Source of the DNA: Hydrococcus sp. Prado102
GTDB lineage: Bacteria; Cyanobacteriota; Cyanobacteriia; Cyanobacteriales; Microcystaceae
Length of the DNA stretch: 51,971 nt
NCBI GenBank assembly: GCA_025454425.1
Contig: JALOOL010000010.1
Location: 1-51,971 of the forward strand
Reading direction: 5' to 3'
This document shows, in pieces, positions 41,568-50,953 of the stretch. A program made the translations under genes and the position numbers. The notes beneath the pieces were generated by a model, which was given only the letters and a program-made list of their open reading frames with translations, was not told the origin of the DNA and ran no database searches. Positions within the stretch are counted from its first letter, which is position 1, and each line of letters opens with the position of its first letter.

Positions 41568-42107
41568 TTAGGCAAATAAAGGTTTAAGTTCGGCAACCAG
41601 ACGTTTGATTTCTAAAAATAGTAGTCCTTGCTTGGCAGCTTTGCTCGCTAAAACCAGCAAAACCGCTTCTGTTCCACAGCCTGTTAGAATGCTATAGCCT
41701 TTTTCTCCTTCGACAAAGATACGCTCGACCAAACCTCGTTCGAGTTCTTGTCCGATTCGCTCGCCTAAAGAAAGCATGGCTGCTGACATCGCCGCAGTTC
41801 GTTCTTCATCCATATTGGCAGCCAAAACAGAACTCAAAGGCAAACCATCTGGACTGACTAAAGCGGCTCCTTGGATATCAGGAGTGCTACTTACAAAATT
41901 TTGCAACAGATTTTGTAAAACAGAAGCTTGAATCATAATCGGGTTTTTAATTGATGTTGGATCGCTTTGAGCAGATTGTACGATGGATTTTGGTTCGGGA
42001 GGAGTAAAAAGTTGAATAATGATGCGCGTTAGGCGGACTAACCATTGCTGTTGAACTTGTTCGCCAGCAGATGAATTAGAATTGGACGGGGGAACTTTGG
42101 AACTCAT
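41568..42107 (-). CDS. Roadblock/LC7 domain protein, MglB-like
   Basis: 179 residues from ATG at 42107 (MSSKVPPSNSNSSAG), which overlaps the end of the GTPase gene by 32 bp. A hydrophilic N-terminal tail of about 58 residues precedes the roadblock/LC7 domain (about 60-179): VLQNLLQNFVSSTPDIQGAA, LVSPDGLPLSS, a helix, then EGEKGYSILTGCGTEAVLLV. Roadblock proteins such as MglB act as GTPase-activating or exchange partners of MglA-type GTPases. The overlap with the upstream GTPase gene implies translational coupling. Confidence 0.88.
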   Translation of the reverse strand: MSSKVPPSNSNSSAGEQVQQQWLVRLTRIIIQLFTPPEPKSIVQSAQSDPTSIKNPIMIQASVLQNLLQNFVSSTPDIQGAALVSPDGLPLSSVLAANMDEERTAAMSAAMLSLGERIGQELERGLVERIFVEGEKGYSILTGCGTEAVLLVLASKAAKQGLLFLEIKRLVAELKPLFA

Positions 42108-42690
42108 AAGAGTCAATATTGGGTAAAGCTTCGTCTTGCGCAATCTTGAGTGAGAAATTCGGAACTTGCATTAATTGCTCGACCAGAAAAACCAAGCACT
42201 GCGCCACAGATTGCGATTCGTTAGCGTTGACATCGACGATTTTTGGGCGATTGTGGGAATTTGATAAACCCAAAGCTAGCGCAATATTATCGGCTTCCCA
42301 AGCTCCTTGGCAATCTCTATGGGTAAGAGCGATAATCATAGGCATTTGCGTTTTTAGTTTTACAAAGTTGAGGATGCGCCGACTAGCGCGTAAGTCTTGC
42401 GGACGTTGAGCGTTGACTAAGAAAATGCAGGCGTGAACTCTCTCTAGCAAAATATCCCACATAAAATCAAATCGAAACTGTCCGGGGGTTCCATAAAGAT
42501 GCAGAATTTGCCCAGAATTTAAAGTTAAACGTCCAAAGTCAAAAGCTACTGTAGTAGTGAGTTTGAGCAACGCCGTTGCGTCGGTTGCATATCGTTCTGT
42601 TTCGACTACATCAATCTCGCTAACAGCGCGGACAAAGCTAGTTTTTCCTACTCCTACGGTTCCTGCGATCGCAATTTTTAAGATTTCCAT
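42076..42690 (-). CDS. MglA/COG2229-type small GTPase
   Basis: 204 residues. G1/Walker A is AGTVGVGKTSFV (residues 9-20); the G3 region reads YGTPGQFRF, in place of DxxGQ; the G4 is ALTHRD, in place of NKxD; these variants are usual in bacterial COG2229 GTPases. Such proteins switch polarity or assembly systems when paired with roadblock partners, and its partner is encoded immediately downstream with 32-bp overlap. The PATAN-domain gene lies 36 bp upstream. Cytosolic. Confidence 0.92.
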   Translation of the reverse strand: MEILKIAIAGTVGVGKTSFVRAVSEIDVVETERYATDATALLKLTTTVAFDFGRLTLNSGQILHLYGTPGQFRFDFMWDILLERVHACIFLVNAQRPQDLRASRRILNFVKLKTQMPMIIALTHRDCQGAWEADNIALALGLSNSHNRPKIVDVNANESQSVAQCLVFLVEQLMQVPNFSLKIAQDEALPNIDSYEFQSSPVQF

Positions 42691-42726
42691 TGAAAGCTCT
42701 CGACATAGTACGTGGTTTGAGGCATC

Positions 42727-43608
42727 TTACCAAAATTTTTGTCGCAGAAAAGTAACTATATTTTTTAACAATGAGAAACTAACGTTTGATTTTGACAAGG
42801 CTGGCTGACTTGGTGTAGCGGTTTGGGATATCGGGGGTGCGGAAATTAAACTTACACCTGTATTGGCTACGGGGATTTCATCGACCAATCCTGCCATAAT
42901 TAAGCAAAAAGCAGCCCTTTGTACTGAAGCGAACGAACTATCTATTTTACTGGCGATCGCTTTAAGTGAAACTTGTCCGTTAGCCAGCTTCCAAATTTTC
43001 GACTCTAATGGGAGAAGAGGTAACTCAGATTGCGTTTCTAACTTTTGCAGCGCATATTCGGGTTCTGGTAATTGTTCGATAAAAATACTCCAATCTTTTT
43101 GCGATCGCAAGGCATTTAGCACTACTTCCGACGCTTTGATACTTTCGCCCGTCATTTCAAGCCACGGCATCGATCTCAAACCCTCAAATTGAGACTGGGG
43201 TGAGATTTCATCAAATTGAAACCAACCAACAGAAATTTCAAATAACTGATAAACGATATCGAGATGAAGATTGAAAATTTGTTGAAGTTGTATTGAGGTT
43301 ACAAAGTTTAAGGTCTTTAAATATCTACCTAATGGCTGACCTTCTAGAGAAGTGATGTCGAGTCTAGCAATCGTCTCGGAATCGAGCCAGCCTCGACTTT
43401 CCATAAGATCTATTAAGCTTTGAGAGATGATGCGATCGCTAATTGCTACCAGCCGCCCCTTTTCAAACCATAGATAGTATAGTCGAGATTCTGGGCTAAC
43501 TCGGTCTGGCAAGCTCTGCAATATTAAACGACCTGACTTAGAACCTGAGTCAATCAATCGAAAGATCTCAGGTAGAGAAAACGTCTCTAAAGTTCCACTA
43601 ATGGGCAT
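42727..43608 (-). CDS. PATAN-domain (DUF4388) protein
   Basis: 293 residues. The N-terminal 135 residues are a PATAN domain (MPISGTLETFSLPEIFRLID, then SGSKSGRLIL and LYYLWFEKGRLVAISDR), as in the PatA-like regulators of cyanobacterial phototaxis and heterocyst control. The rest (about 150-230) is helical, ending in a winged-helix-like segment (LANGQVSLKAIASKIDSSFA, then AFCLIMAGLVDEI). The C-terminus is low-complexity and basic. There is no receiver domain. First gene of the GTPase operon, which suggests a regulatory input to the switch. Confidence 0.88.
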   Translation of the reverse strand: MPISGTLETFSLPEIFRLIDSGSKSGRLILQSLPDRVSPESRLYYLWFEKGRLVAISDRIISQSLIDLMESRGWLDSETIARLDITSLEGQPLGRYLKTLNFVTSIQLQQIFNLHLDIVYQLFEISVGWFQFDEISPQSQFEGLRSMPWLEMTGESIKASEVVLNALRSQKDWSIFIEQLPEPEYALQKLETQSELPLLPLESKIWKLANGQVSLKAIASKIDSSFASVQRAAFCLIMAGLVDEIPVANTGVSLISAPPISQTATPSQPALSKSNVSFSLLKNIVTFLRQKFW

Positions 43609-43990
43609 CTCAAACGAGCTTAAACAATTGAGGGTACAAACTTAATCCTCATCACTCTATCAAAGTATTTCCGATTGGATTCATTGAAAAAAACAATCGT
43701 ATTCAGAGACAATCGTCTTTGCTTCTCTTTTTAAGAGATTCAGAAAAGGAATTCTCTAATTTTTATCTTTCTTGTGATAATTAACTTTAAATACGCGATC
43801 CGCGTAGCGCGCCCTTTGGAAATCGCACGCAACGAAAAGATTGACAACGCGATAACATCATACCCAAACAGTCGGCTTCTCACACCTCCAGACAGTCAAA
43901 CATCTAACTTTAGTTAGTCGCTCTAGATTAACAAGTTTTTTATGGTTGATTTTGCCTGTATCAAAGCAGCTATAAATTGGCGAATTAAAA
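43609..43990. other. Divergent spacer before the TamB-like gene
   Basis: 382 bp between the divergent PATAN and TamB genes. It holds a gcgatccgcgtagcgcgcc repeat near 43797-43815, but no coding frame. Promoters for both operons must lie here; none could be placed with confidence. Confidence 0.5.
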
Positions 43991-46900
43991 ATGACTAATT
44001 CTTCTCAAAATCCGCCGCCAGAGCCGTCTAATCGCCAAAAGATTTTGGCTCGTCTGCGTCGCCTTGGCAGACATCCAGCGACGTTGGTTATTGGAGTATC
44101 TGGAGTCGCGATCGCTGCTGTGGGTTATGCAGGACTGCGATATTATTTGTATCAGAATTTACCCTCCATCTTAGAAACCCAACTAAGTAACATTCTCGAT
44201 CGCACTGTCAAAGTCGGCGAAGTGCAAAGCCTTTCTTGGACGCTCAACAGCTTTCGCCTCGGTGTTTCTACGGTTCCCGCAACCCCAACAGATCGCACTC
44301 GTTTCTCGTTGCAAACGATTGATGTCAGTTTTAACCCCTTTCCCGTCATATTTGGTCAACCTCTCCCCATCGAGCTAGATATCGCCTCTCCAGATCTTTA
44401 TCTTTCCCAAAACCAAAAAGGACAGTGGACTGACCTAGAGTTAAAACAAGGCGAGAAATTGCCATTTAATTTAGATGTTACCGTTAGAGTCCAAGACGGC
44501 AAGGTGACGCTGCTTCCTACAGGCGCTAAAACCCCAGTTACCATAACCAACGAAGGCGTAGTTCGCTATCTCGATACCGAAGGTACTCCTATCAGCTACG
44601 ATATCGATGCAAGCATCCTCAACAGTGCGATTAGCGTCAAAGGCGAAACGGTACTCGATACGGGCAAAACGCAAGCTGACCTCGTTGTTGAAAAATTATC
44701 TCTCGCCGAGTTAGTTGCACTCATACCCAACTCGCCCATAAAACTCAATCGAGGTCAGTTTGATGCCAATTTAAACTTCAATCTACCTTCTTTTGACGAT
44801 ATTGAAGGGTCTAGCGGGCAAGGCAATCTCAATCTGCAACAAATCGAAGCCAACATTAACAATATCAAAGCGCCTCTGAGACTCAATCTCGCCCTCAATC
44901 TACAAGGACAAAAAGTATTCATCGAACAAGCGCGAGCGAGGTTGGGTCAAGTTGTCGATACGAGTATTGCAGGCGAGGTAGATTGGGAAAATGGATACAA
45001 TCTTGATGTTAGAGTCAATCCCGTCAATATTGCCAATCTCTTAAGAATTCTTCCCGTAACTTCACCCGTAAGAGTTAGTGGGGACGTACAAGCTAACCTG
45101 CAAGTGAGGGGACTAGTCGAGAACCCCATCGTTACGGGGACAATTAGCAATACTAGAACGCTGCAAGTCGATCGCACTCGTTTTAGACAAGTTAATGCCA
45201 ATTTTATCGCCGATTTAGATAGAGTTGTCCTGAGAAGCGTGCAAATTCGTCCCACCGCAGGCGGACAAATTCTCGGTAGTGGCAGACTTGATACTGGTAT
45301 TGGTAGGGCGTTAGAAGAAGATCGACCCATCGCCGACTTTGCCCAAATGCCTTTGCAATTTAATGTCAGGGCGCAATTACCCACAGAAGCGATCGTCGAT
45401 CCTTATTATCGCTTGCCTCAAGATGTGACGGTTGGAACCCTAACCGCCCAAGGTCAACTACGCGGGACGCTTGATAACCCTAATGCCTCTGTTCGATGGC
45501 AAATCCCACAAGCGGGAACCCGTAATGTTGATGTATCTGGAAGGGGAGAGATTCTTTTAGCGAACGATAATATCGCGATTCGCAATACGGTTTTGCGGAC
45601 GGATGAAGGAACCGCCCTCGTCACGGGAAGCGGCAATCTCAACAGCAAAAGATGGCAAACGTTAGTTAGGGCGAATTCATTTGAACTAACGCCATTTATC
45701 TCGCCAATCTGTACCGAAAATCCTTCTAATTACTGCGATTATATCGTTAATAAAAATCCAATCCTACAGAATGCTAATGTTGCATTATCGGGGCGCTTAG
45801 ATTCGTTTAACCTTAATACGCTCAATGGAATTGCTAACCTAACAGTAAGGGCAGAAGAAGGGTTAATCGATGTTAGAAGCGAGTTATCGAGGGGTGCGAT
45901 CGCGGCATCTGTCCTTGCTTCTCAATTTTCTCTCAATCCTCTCCTTCCTAATCTATCTGCTCCTGTTAATTTAAGGCAAACTCGCATCAATTTATCGGGC
46001 GCACTCGACGACCTTTTGCAAGGTTCTAGCGTTGCTGCAAGGCGTTTTCAAGGAAATATTACGGCATTGCTTGACGTTGCTGATGGCACGGTAAATGCTT
46101 CGGGAGCGTTGGAAAATGGCATTGTTCGGGCAGTTGCTAGTACGGGTCAAGTTTCCCTAACTCAATTGTTGCCTAATTTGAATCTGCCAACTCGCTTAAA
46201 TAGCTCTCAGGTGAATTTAACGGGAAATCTGGCTTCTTTGCTAGCCTCGCTCGATTCTACGCCCGATTTTAGTAGTTTTCGAGCTACGGCGGATGCGCGT
46301 TTAGCGGTTGCTAGGGGCACGGTGACGGCAGTTGCTCAATTAAATAATAATCTCTGGCAAACCGATATTCTCGCTTCCGATCTCAATACGACTGAAATTC
46401 TAGATCGCTTCCAACCCAATCTCGCTCGCCAAAAACTCGGCAATCTCGATGGTTTAGTCAGTCTTTCTGGCAGTATTAGACCGCTTTTCCAAGCGGATGT
46501 CAATTTACCCATCCAAGCAAGAACGATCGCGCTGCGTCTAGAAGACCAAGCGATTAATCTCAATGCCAACGGGACGATTCTCGTTTCTAACCTCTTTACA
46601 TCCCCAGATATTGCTAGCAATTTAAATGTTAGAGCCAATTCCAACCTCGATCGCCTGCCACTAACCGAATTAGTCGCCCAAATTCCCGTTAGACGCTCAT
46701 TGTTACCCCAGGAATTAGACGTGACCGGAGACGGACAATTTCAAGGTCGTCTCGTCGCTCAAAACCTCCTGAGCGCCCCCACCGCGCCAGGTAGTATACT
46801 TTTATCGGGCAATCTCAGACTCTTAGATTTTACTCTCAACGATAGACCTTTCGATCCCGTTATTAGCGGCCCCGTAACCATTGCCCCAGGACAAGAAATC

Positions 46901-49723
46901 GCTCTCAACTTACAAGGCGAAGACGATATTATCGCCGCCAACCTCGTTCCCTGTACTCGCCCGGACTGTCGGATTCCGTATTTAGTCTCGTCATTCCAAA
47001 TCCGACAAACTACGGATAACTTCCCTGAAATTGTCGCTCAAGGGCAACAAATTGGCGATCGCTTGGTGGCGCAAGTTCAAAACTTCCCGCTCGAACTCTT
47101 AAACATAACACCCGCCGCAGAATACGGCATTCTAGGGACGCTTGAAGGACAATTGAGCGCTAATCTCGATGTCAATGTCTACACGCTAACGGGTAGGGGC
47201 GATATCGCGGTCGTTCAACCCCGCGTCGGCGGACGACAAGCGAGAGCCTTTAATGCTAGCTTTAGCTATGAAAACAACATCGCTCGACTCGATCGCGCTG
47301 TCTTAGACTTAGAACAAGGCAGCTACGAAGGACAAGGAGCCATTAACTTCGCATCTGGCGCGATCGAAGGACGATTGCAAGCCGAAAATGGCTACGTTCA
47401 AGATATCTTGGCAGCATTGCAAATTTACGATATACCAACTTTAATTTCGCTGCTACAATTCCAGAAACCCGATTACGCCACAGCAGAAGCAGTAAGAGTT
47501 AGAGGAGTCGGTCAAGTTAATGCTCCTATCTCCAACCAAGTAAATCGCTTGTGGGAAATCGATCGCGCAATTCGAGCGCTGGCGGCACAAAGAGAAGCAG
47601 GAGGAGCGCCAACAGAATTAGATATTCGCGGCGTATTTGATACTACGATTACCGTAGCAGGAACGCTCCAAAATCCTCAAGTTAATTTTCAGTTTCAAGG
47701 AGATAATTGGGAATGGAATACTCAGCCCACCTTTGCTACGATTGTCGAGCCTCTGGGGTTAGTAACGGCAAATACGCAGATAATCCCTATCGATAATATC
47801 GTCCTTAATGGTAGTCTTCAAGATGGCGTGGTGCGGATCGACCCAGCACGAATTCAAATTCGAGATTCGTTGGTGACGTTTACTGGAGGGTTGAGAACCG
47901 CAACCCAAACACTCGAACCATCAGAATTAGTCGTAGAAAATTTATCGGTCGATACGGTTAATAGTATTATTCGACTTCCTGCCGATGTCGCAGGCAATCT
48001 AAAAGCGAGAGCCGTTTTGTCGGGTAGCTTGCCCAATCCTAAAATTGAGGGAGAGTATAATTTTACCGATGCGGCTTTCAACGGTCAAATTATCGATCGC
48101 AGACTGGCAGGCACTTTTAACTATGCTAACGCGCGATTAGTAACTCGTACTACGAACGATTCAATCGTCCAACTTTATGCTTCTGTTCCCTATCCAACCA
48201 CGCCAGAAACCAACGAGCAAGTCGAGGTAAATCTGCGGTTGGGAACGGATGCTTTATCGTTGCTGGATGTCTTTACGCAAAACCAACTTTCTTGGGTAGA
48301 TGGCAACGGAGAAGTTAACCTACAAGCCAACGGACGCTTAGATTTAAGCGAAGGGTTTAGAATCTACGAACTAGCAGCCAAAGGTTTAGTCACTCTACAA
48401 AATGCACAGCTAAGAAGTGCAGCTTTACCAGATACGCTGGTCGTCAACGGTCAGATTGCGCTTAACGACCAGCTTCTCTCGGTCGAGCAATTAGAAGGGA
48501 CCTTTGCACAAAGCCGATTGACAGTTAGCGGAGTCTTACCTCTATTTTTCCCGCTACCTAGAGGCGATCGCAATGCAGGCAATCCTTTAACCGTCGCGAT
48601 CGAACGAGGACAAATCGACTTACAAAATCTTTATGAAGGCGGCGTTGATGCTAGAGTCTCGGTAACGGGTGCGGCTATTAGTCCGAGAATTGGGGGCGAA
48701 GTACGTTTGAGCAACGGACAAGTATCCGTACCCGAACAGCAACAGGCAAATAATCAAGGTCAAATTCGCGCGATCGTCAATCGTCCAACAACCCCTCGCA
48801 GAAACGATGCTGCTGTCGTACCGAGACTGGACAATTTGCGCGTCGTTTTAGAGGATTTATCCATCTCAGATACCTTATATGATTTCGATTTTGGCGGCGA
48901 TCTAACCTTAAACGGTCCTTTAACTCGACCCAACAATTTACAAGCGCAAGGAGCTATTAATCTAGATCGAGGCAGAATTAGCTTATTAGAAACCCGATTT
49001 CTCTTAGATCGCCGCTATAGAAATGCCATTGTTTTTGAGAAAAATCAAGGTTTATTTAATCCAGAGTTGGCAATTAGATTGAGAACGTTAGTCACCGAAC
49101 TTCCCAATACGAGATTGCAACAAGCCGACCAAAATAATGAGATTCCTATCGATAATTTGAGCAGAGCGAGAAGAATCGACGTTACCTTAAACATTGAAGG
49201 ACAGTTAAGTCAGTTGCTGCCAAATTTGGGAGGAGATGTCGCGGATGCTTGTCAAATTCGTCCGGGTTCGGCTCCGCCTTTCTCCAAACAGGCAAATTAT
49301 TCTCCCGAAGAATTACAACGCTTAGAAACTTGTCTCCAAGTTATTGCCCTGCGAACAGGCGACGATTCGGACATAGGATTGCTCACTAACCCCATTGTCA
49401 GCCTCAGCAGCAATCCTCCGCGATCTGAAGGGGAAATTGTCAGTCTTTTGAGCCAACAATTTCTTGAATTGGCAGACGTATTACAAAACCAAAATACCGA
49501 CCAACTTTTGCAATATGGTTTGGTACAAATCGCTTTACCTTTGCTTCTGCAAGGTGTTGTTTACGATGTAGAAAATGCAGTTGGTAACGCAGTGGGGGCG
49601 TCCGATTTACGCTTGTTTCCGCTAATTGAAAGCAACTATCGAGTAGGGGAAGATTCTTTTGTCGGTTTCTCTTACGATTATTCTTTTAATGAGTTCAGGA
49701 TTCAGTATCAAACTCGGTTTTAA
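43991..49723 (+). CDS. TamB/TIC236-like translocation and assembly module protein
   Basis: 1910 residues, the longest gene here. One N-terminal span (about 32-50, LVIGVSGVAIAAVGYAGL) anchors it in the inner membrane, and an AsmA-like start follows. The body is thousands of angstroms worth of repeating beta strands (GxLxxxxxxxxVxGxLxxP patterns such as ENPIVTGTISNTRTLQVDR), the layout of TamB and its chloroplast homologue TIC236. The C-terminal DUF490/TamB domain ends in a typical RIQYQTRF. It would bridge inner and outer membranes for lipid transport or outer-membrane protein assembly. No Omp85 gene is adjacent in this window. Confidence 0.92.
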   Translation: MTNSSQNPPPEPSNRQKILARLRRLGRHPATLVIGVSGVAIAAVGYAGLRYYLYQNLPSILETQLSNILDRTVKVGEVQSLSWTLNSFRLGVSTVPATPTDRTRFSLQTIDVSFNPFPVIFGQPLPIELDIASPDLYLSQNQKGQWTDLELKQGEKLPFNLDVTVRVQDGKVTLLPTGAKTPVTITNEGVVRYLDTEGTPISYDIDASILNSAISVKGETVLDTGKTQADLVVEKLSLAELVALIPNSPIKLNRGQFDANLNFNLPSFDDIEGSSGQGNLNLQQIEANINNIKAPLRLNLALNLQGQKVFIEQARARLGQVVDTSIAGEVDWENGYNLDVRVNPVNIANLLRILPVTSPVRVSGDVQANLQVRGLVENPIVTGTISNTRTLQVDRTRFRQVNANFIADLDRVVLRSVQIRPTAGGQILGSGRLDTGIGRALEEDRPIADFAQMPLQFNVRAQLPTEAIVDPYYRLPQDVTVGTLTAQGQLRGTLDNPNASVRWQIPQAGTRNVDVSGRGEILLANDNIAIRNTVLRTDEGTALVTGSGNLNSKRWQTLVRANSFELTPFISPICTENPSNYCDYIVNKNPILQNANVALSGRLDSFNLNTLNGIANLTVRAEEGLIDVRSELSRGAIAASVLASQFSLNPLLPNLSAPVNLRQTRINLSGALDDLLQGSSVAARRFQGNITALLDVADGTVNASGALENGIVRAVASTGQVSLTQLLPNLNLPTRLNSSQVNLTGNLASLLASLDSTPDFSSFRATADARLAVARGTVTAVAQLNNNLWQTDILASDLNTTEILDRFQPNLARQKLGNLDGLVSLSGSIRPLFQADVNLPIQARTIALRLEDQAINLNANGTILVSNLFTSPDIASNLNVRANSNLDRLPLTELVAQIPVRRSLLPQELDVTGDGQFQGRLVAQNLLSAPTAPGSILLSGNLRLLDFTLNDRPFDPVISGPVTIAPGQEIALNLQGEDDIIAANLVPCTRPDCRIPYLVSSFQIRQTTDNFPEIVAQGQQIGDRLVAQVQNFPLELLNITPAAEYGILGTLEGQLSANLDVNVYTLTGRGDIAVVQPRVGGRQARAFNASFSYENNIARLDRAVLDLEQGSYEGQGAINFASGAIEGRLQAENGYVQDILAALQIYDIPTLISLLQFQKPDYATAEAVRVRGVGQVNAPISNQVNRLWEIDRAIRALAAQREAGGAPTELDIRGVFDTTITVAGTLQNPQVNFQFQGDNWEWNTQPTFATIVEPLGLVTANTQIIPIDNIVLNGSLQDGVVRIDPARIQIRDSLVTFTGGLRTATQTLEPSELVVENLSVDTVNSIIRLPADVAGNLKARAVLSGSLPNPKIEGEYNFTDAAFNGQIIDRRLAGTFNYANARLVTRTTNDSIVQLYASVPYPTTPETNEQVEVNLRLGTDALSLLDVFTQNQLSWVDGNGEVNLQANGRLDLSEGFRIYELAAKGLVTLQNAQLRSAALPDTLVVNGQIALNDQLLSVEQLEGTFAQSRLTVSGVLPLFFPLPRGDRNAGNPLTVAIERGQIDLQNLYEGGVDARVSVTGAAISPRIGGEVRLSNGQVSVPEQQQANNQGQIRAIVNRPTTPRRNDAAVVPRLDNLRVVLEDLSISDTLYDFDFGGDLTLNGPLTRPNNLQAQGAINLDRGRISLLETRFLLDRRYRNAIVFEKNQGLFNPELAIRLRTLVTELPNTRLQQADQNNEIPIDNLSRARRIDVTLNIEGQLSQLLPNLGGDVADACQIRPGSAPPFSKQANYSPEELQRLETCLQVIALRTGDDSDIGLLTNPIVSLSSNPPRSEGEIVSLLSQQFLELADVLQNQNTDQLLQYGLVQIALPLLLQGVVYDVENAVGNAVGASDLRLFPLIESNYRVGEDSFVGFSYDYSFNEFRIQYQTRF

Positions 49724-49844
49724 TATCTCACGCAGAGGAGGACGCGCGTGCGGAACCTGCATCCGCACTTCAAGCGTCCGTCGCGCAGAGTCTCAGAGAG
49801 GGACGCTCCAGAGGGTCTTAATTTCTTGAATTAATTGTTCTTTG
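49724..49844. repeat. Dispersed repeat after the TamB-like gene
   Basis: Contains a ctcacgcagagga...gacgctccaga motif related to the repeats near 2.67 kb and 32.03 kb, plus a gtgcgga/tccgcac inverted repeat (about 49749-49770). It lies between convergent stop codons. No gene. Confidence 0.6.
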
Positions 49845-50648
49845 CTAGTCATCATTTTTTTTTCCTAGTAATTGTTCTATTGTGTAAGCTTCTTTTTCTT
49901 CTGTTGCACTCATATTGTACTTAAGTGCATTGCGAGCAATACGAGTCATGTAAACGGTTATGGCTATTGTAGCGATTAAGCCAATGATGCGAATTGTCCA
50001 CTCGATCGCGGGATTGGTCGATCGCGTTTCAGTTCCTAGTTTAGCGAGATTGCCAGCCAAAGAGCCGAAATATACATACGTTACTGTCCCTGGAATCATT
50101 CCCACAGAACCAAAAAAATAATCTTTCAGAGAAACGCCTGTCAATCCATAAGCGTAGTTGAGCAAAATAAACGGGAATATTGGAGATAATCGGGTTAGTA
50201 GGACAATTTTAAAGCCTTCTTTTTCTACTGCTTTATCTATTGCGGAAAATTTGCGATCGCTTTCAATTTTTTTGGCAATCCATCCTCTTGCTAAATACCG
50301 TCCTACCAAAAAAGCTGCGGTTGCGCCAAGGGTTGCACCGATGAAAACGTATACCGAACCGAGAAACACGCCAAAAACTACTCCAGCGCCTAGCGTTAGA
50401 ATCGTTCCTGGCAAGAAAGCAACTGTGGCGACGATGTAGAGTAGGATAAACGCGATCGCGCCAGTAAAACCTAGATTTTGAATTTGTACTAACGCTTCTT
50501 GCAACCATTGCTGAGGATCGATCGTTTGATTTCCAGCTATTTCTTGGGCAAATGCGGGAAGTGTACTATAAAAGTAGAAAATCGCGATCGCGAGCGAATA
50601 TTTTAATAAATGAGCGATTTTGATTCGAGATTGAGGTAAATTTTCCAT
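49845..50648 (-). CDS. TVP38/TMEM64 family membrane protein
   Basis: 267 residues from ATG at 50648 (MENLPQSRIKIAHLL); a TTG at 50672 is a less likely start. A DedA/VTT-type protein with about six hydrophobic segments. Family motifs: GAGVVFGVFLGSVYVFIGAT, GRYLARGWIAKK, then RLSPIFPFILLNYAYGLTGV. Members are thought to act as lipid scramblases or proton-linked transporters. The N-terminal segment resembles a signal anchor (LAIAIFYFYSTLPAFA). A broken copy of its second span lies 130 bp upstream. Confidence 0.92.
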   Translation of the reverse strand: MENLPQSRIKIAHLLKYSLAIAIFYFYSTLPAFAQEIAGNQTIDPQQWLQEALVQIQNLGFTGAIAFILLYIVATVAFLPGTILTLGAGVVFGVFLGSVYVFIGATLGATAAFLVGRYLARGWIAKKIESDRKFSAIDKAVEKEGFKIVLLTRLSPIFPFILLNYAYGLTGVSLKDYFFGSVGMIPGTVTYVYFGSLAGNLAKLGTETRSTNPAIEWTIRIIGLIATIAITVYMTRIARNALKYNMSATEEKEAYTIEQLLGKKNDD

Positions 50649-50953
50649 TTTTGATTGTCGCGCTCGATACAAATTTTAAGGAGATTAACCACAAGTTTAT
50701 AGACAATTTATTCAATAGACAGGTAGCGATCGTTTATTGCCTCTTATCTCTTTTTTGCTCTAATGACATGAAAGTGTCAAAGCAAAAGATCGATGCCAAA
50801 GATAGCATCAGCATCAAGCGTTAGAAACGATTCTGGTAAAAAAGCAACTGTGGCGACGATATAAAGTAGGATAAACGCGATCGCATTTCGAGGCAGCGGC
50901 AAAGTCGATCGCTGTAAAATTAAAAAACTCAATTAAAAGTCGGTATTGAAAAA
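50649..50953. other. Spacer with a TVP38 gene remnant
   Basis: 305 bp between the divergent TVP38 and TPR genes. Apart from the remnant at 50777-50884 it holds no frame or strong hairpin. Confidence 0.6.
50777..50884 (-). pseudogene. Fragment of a second TVP38/TMEM64 gene
   Basis: The minus strand encodes AIAFILLYIVATVAFLPES, then FLTLDADAIFGIDLLL and a stop. The first part matches residues of the intact neighbour (AIAFILLYIVATVAFLPGT, then ILTLGAGVVFGVFLG) almost exactly, with divergence towards the end. DNA identity is also high (cf. about 50398-50460). No start codon or other TVP38 motifs remain, so it is a small duplicated piece or the residue of a deleted paralogue. Confidence 0.75.

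Noticed and set aside
44152..49000. Many antisense frames inside the TamB-like gene
   Set aside because: They are shadows of the long plus-strand frame with no start signals or protein features.
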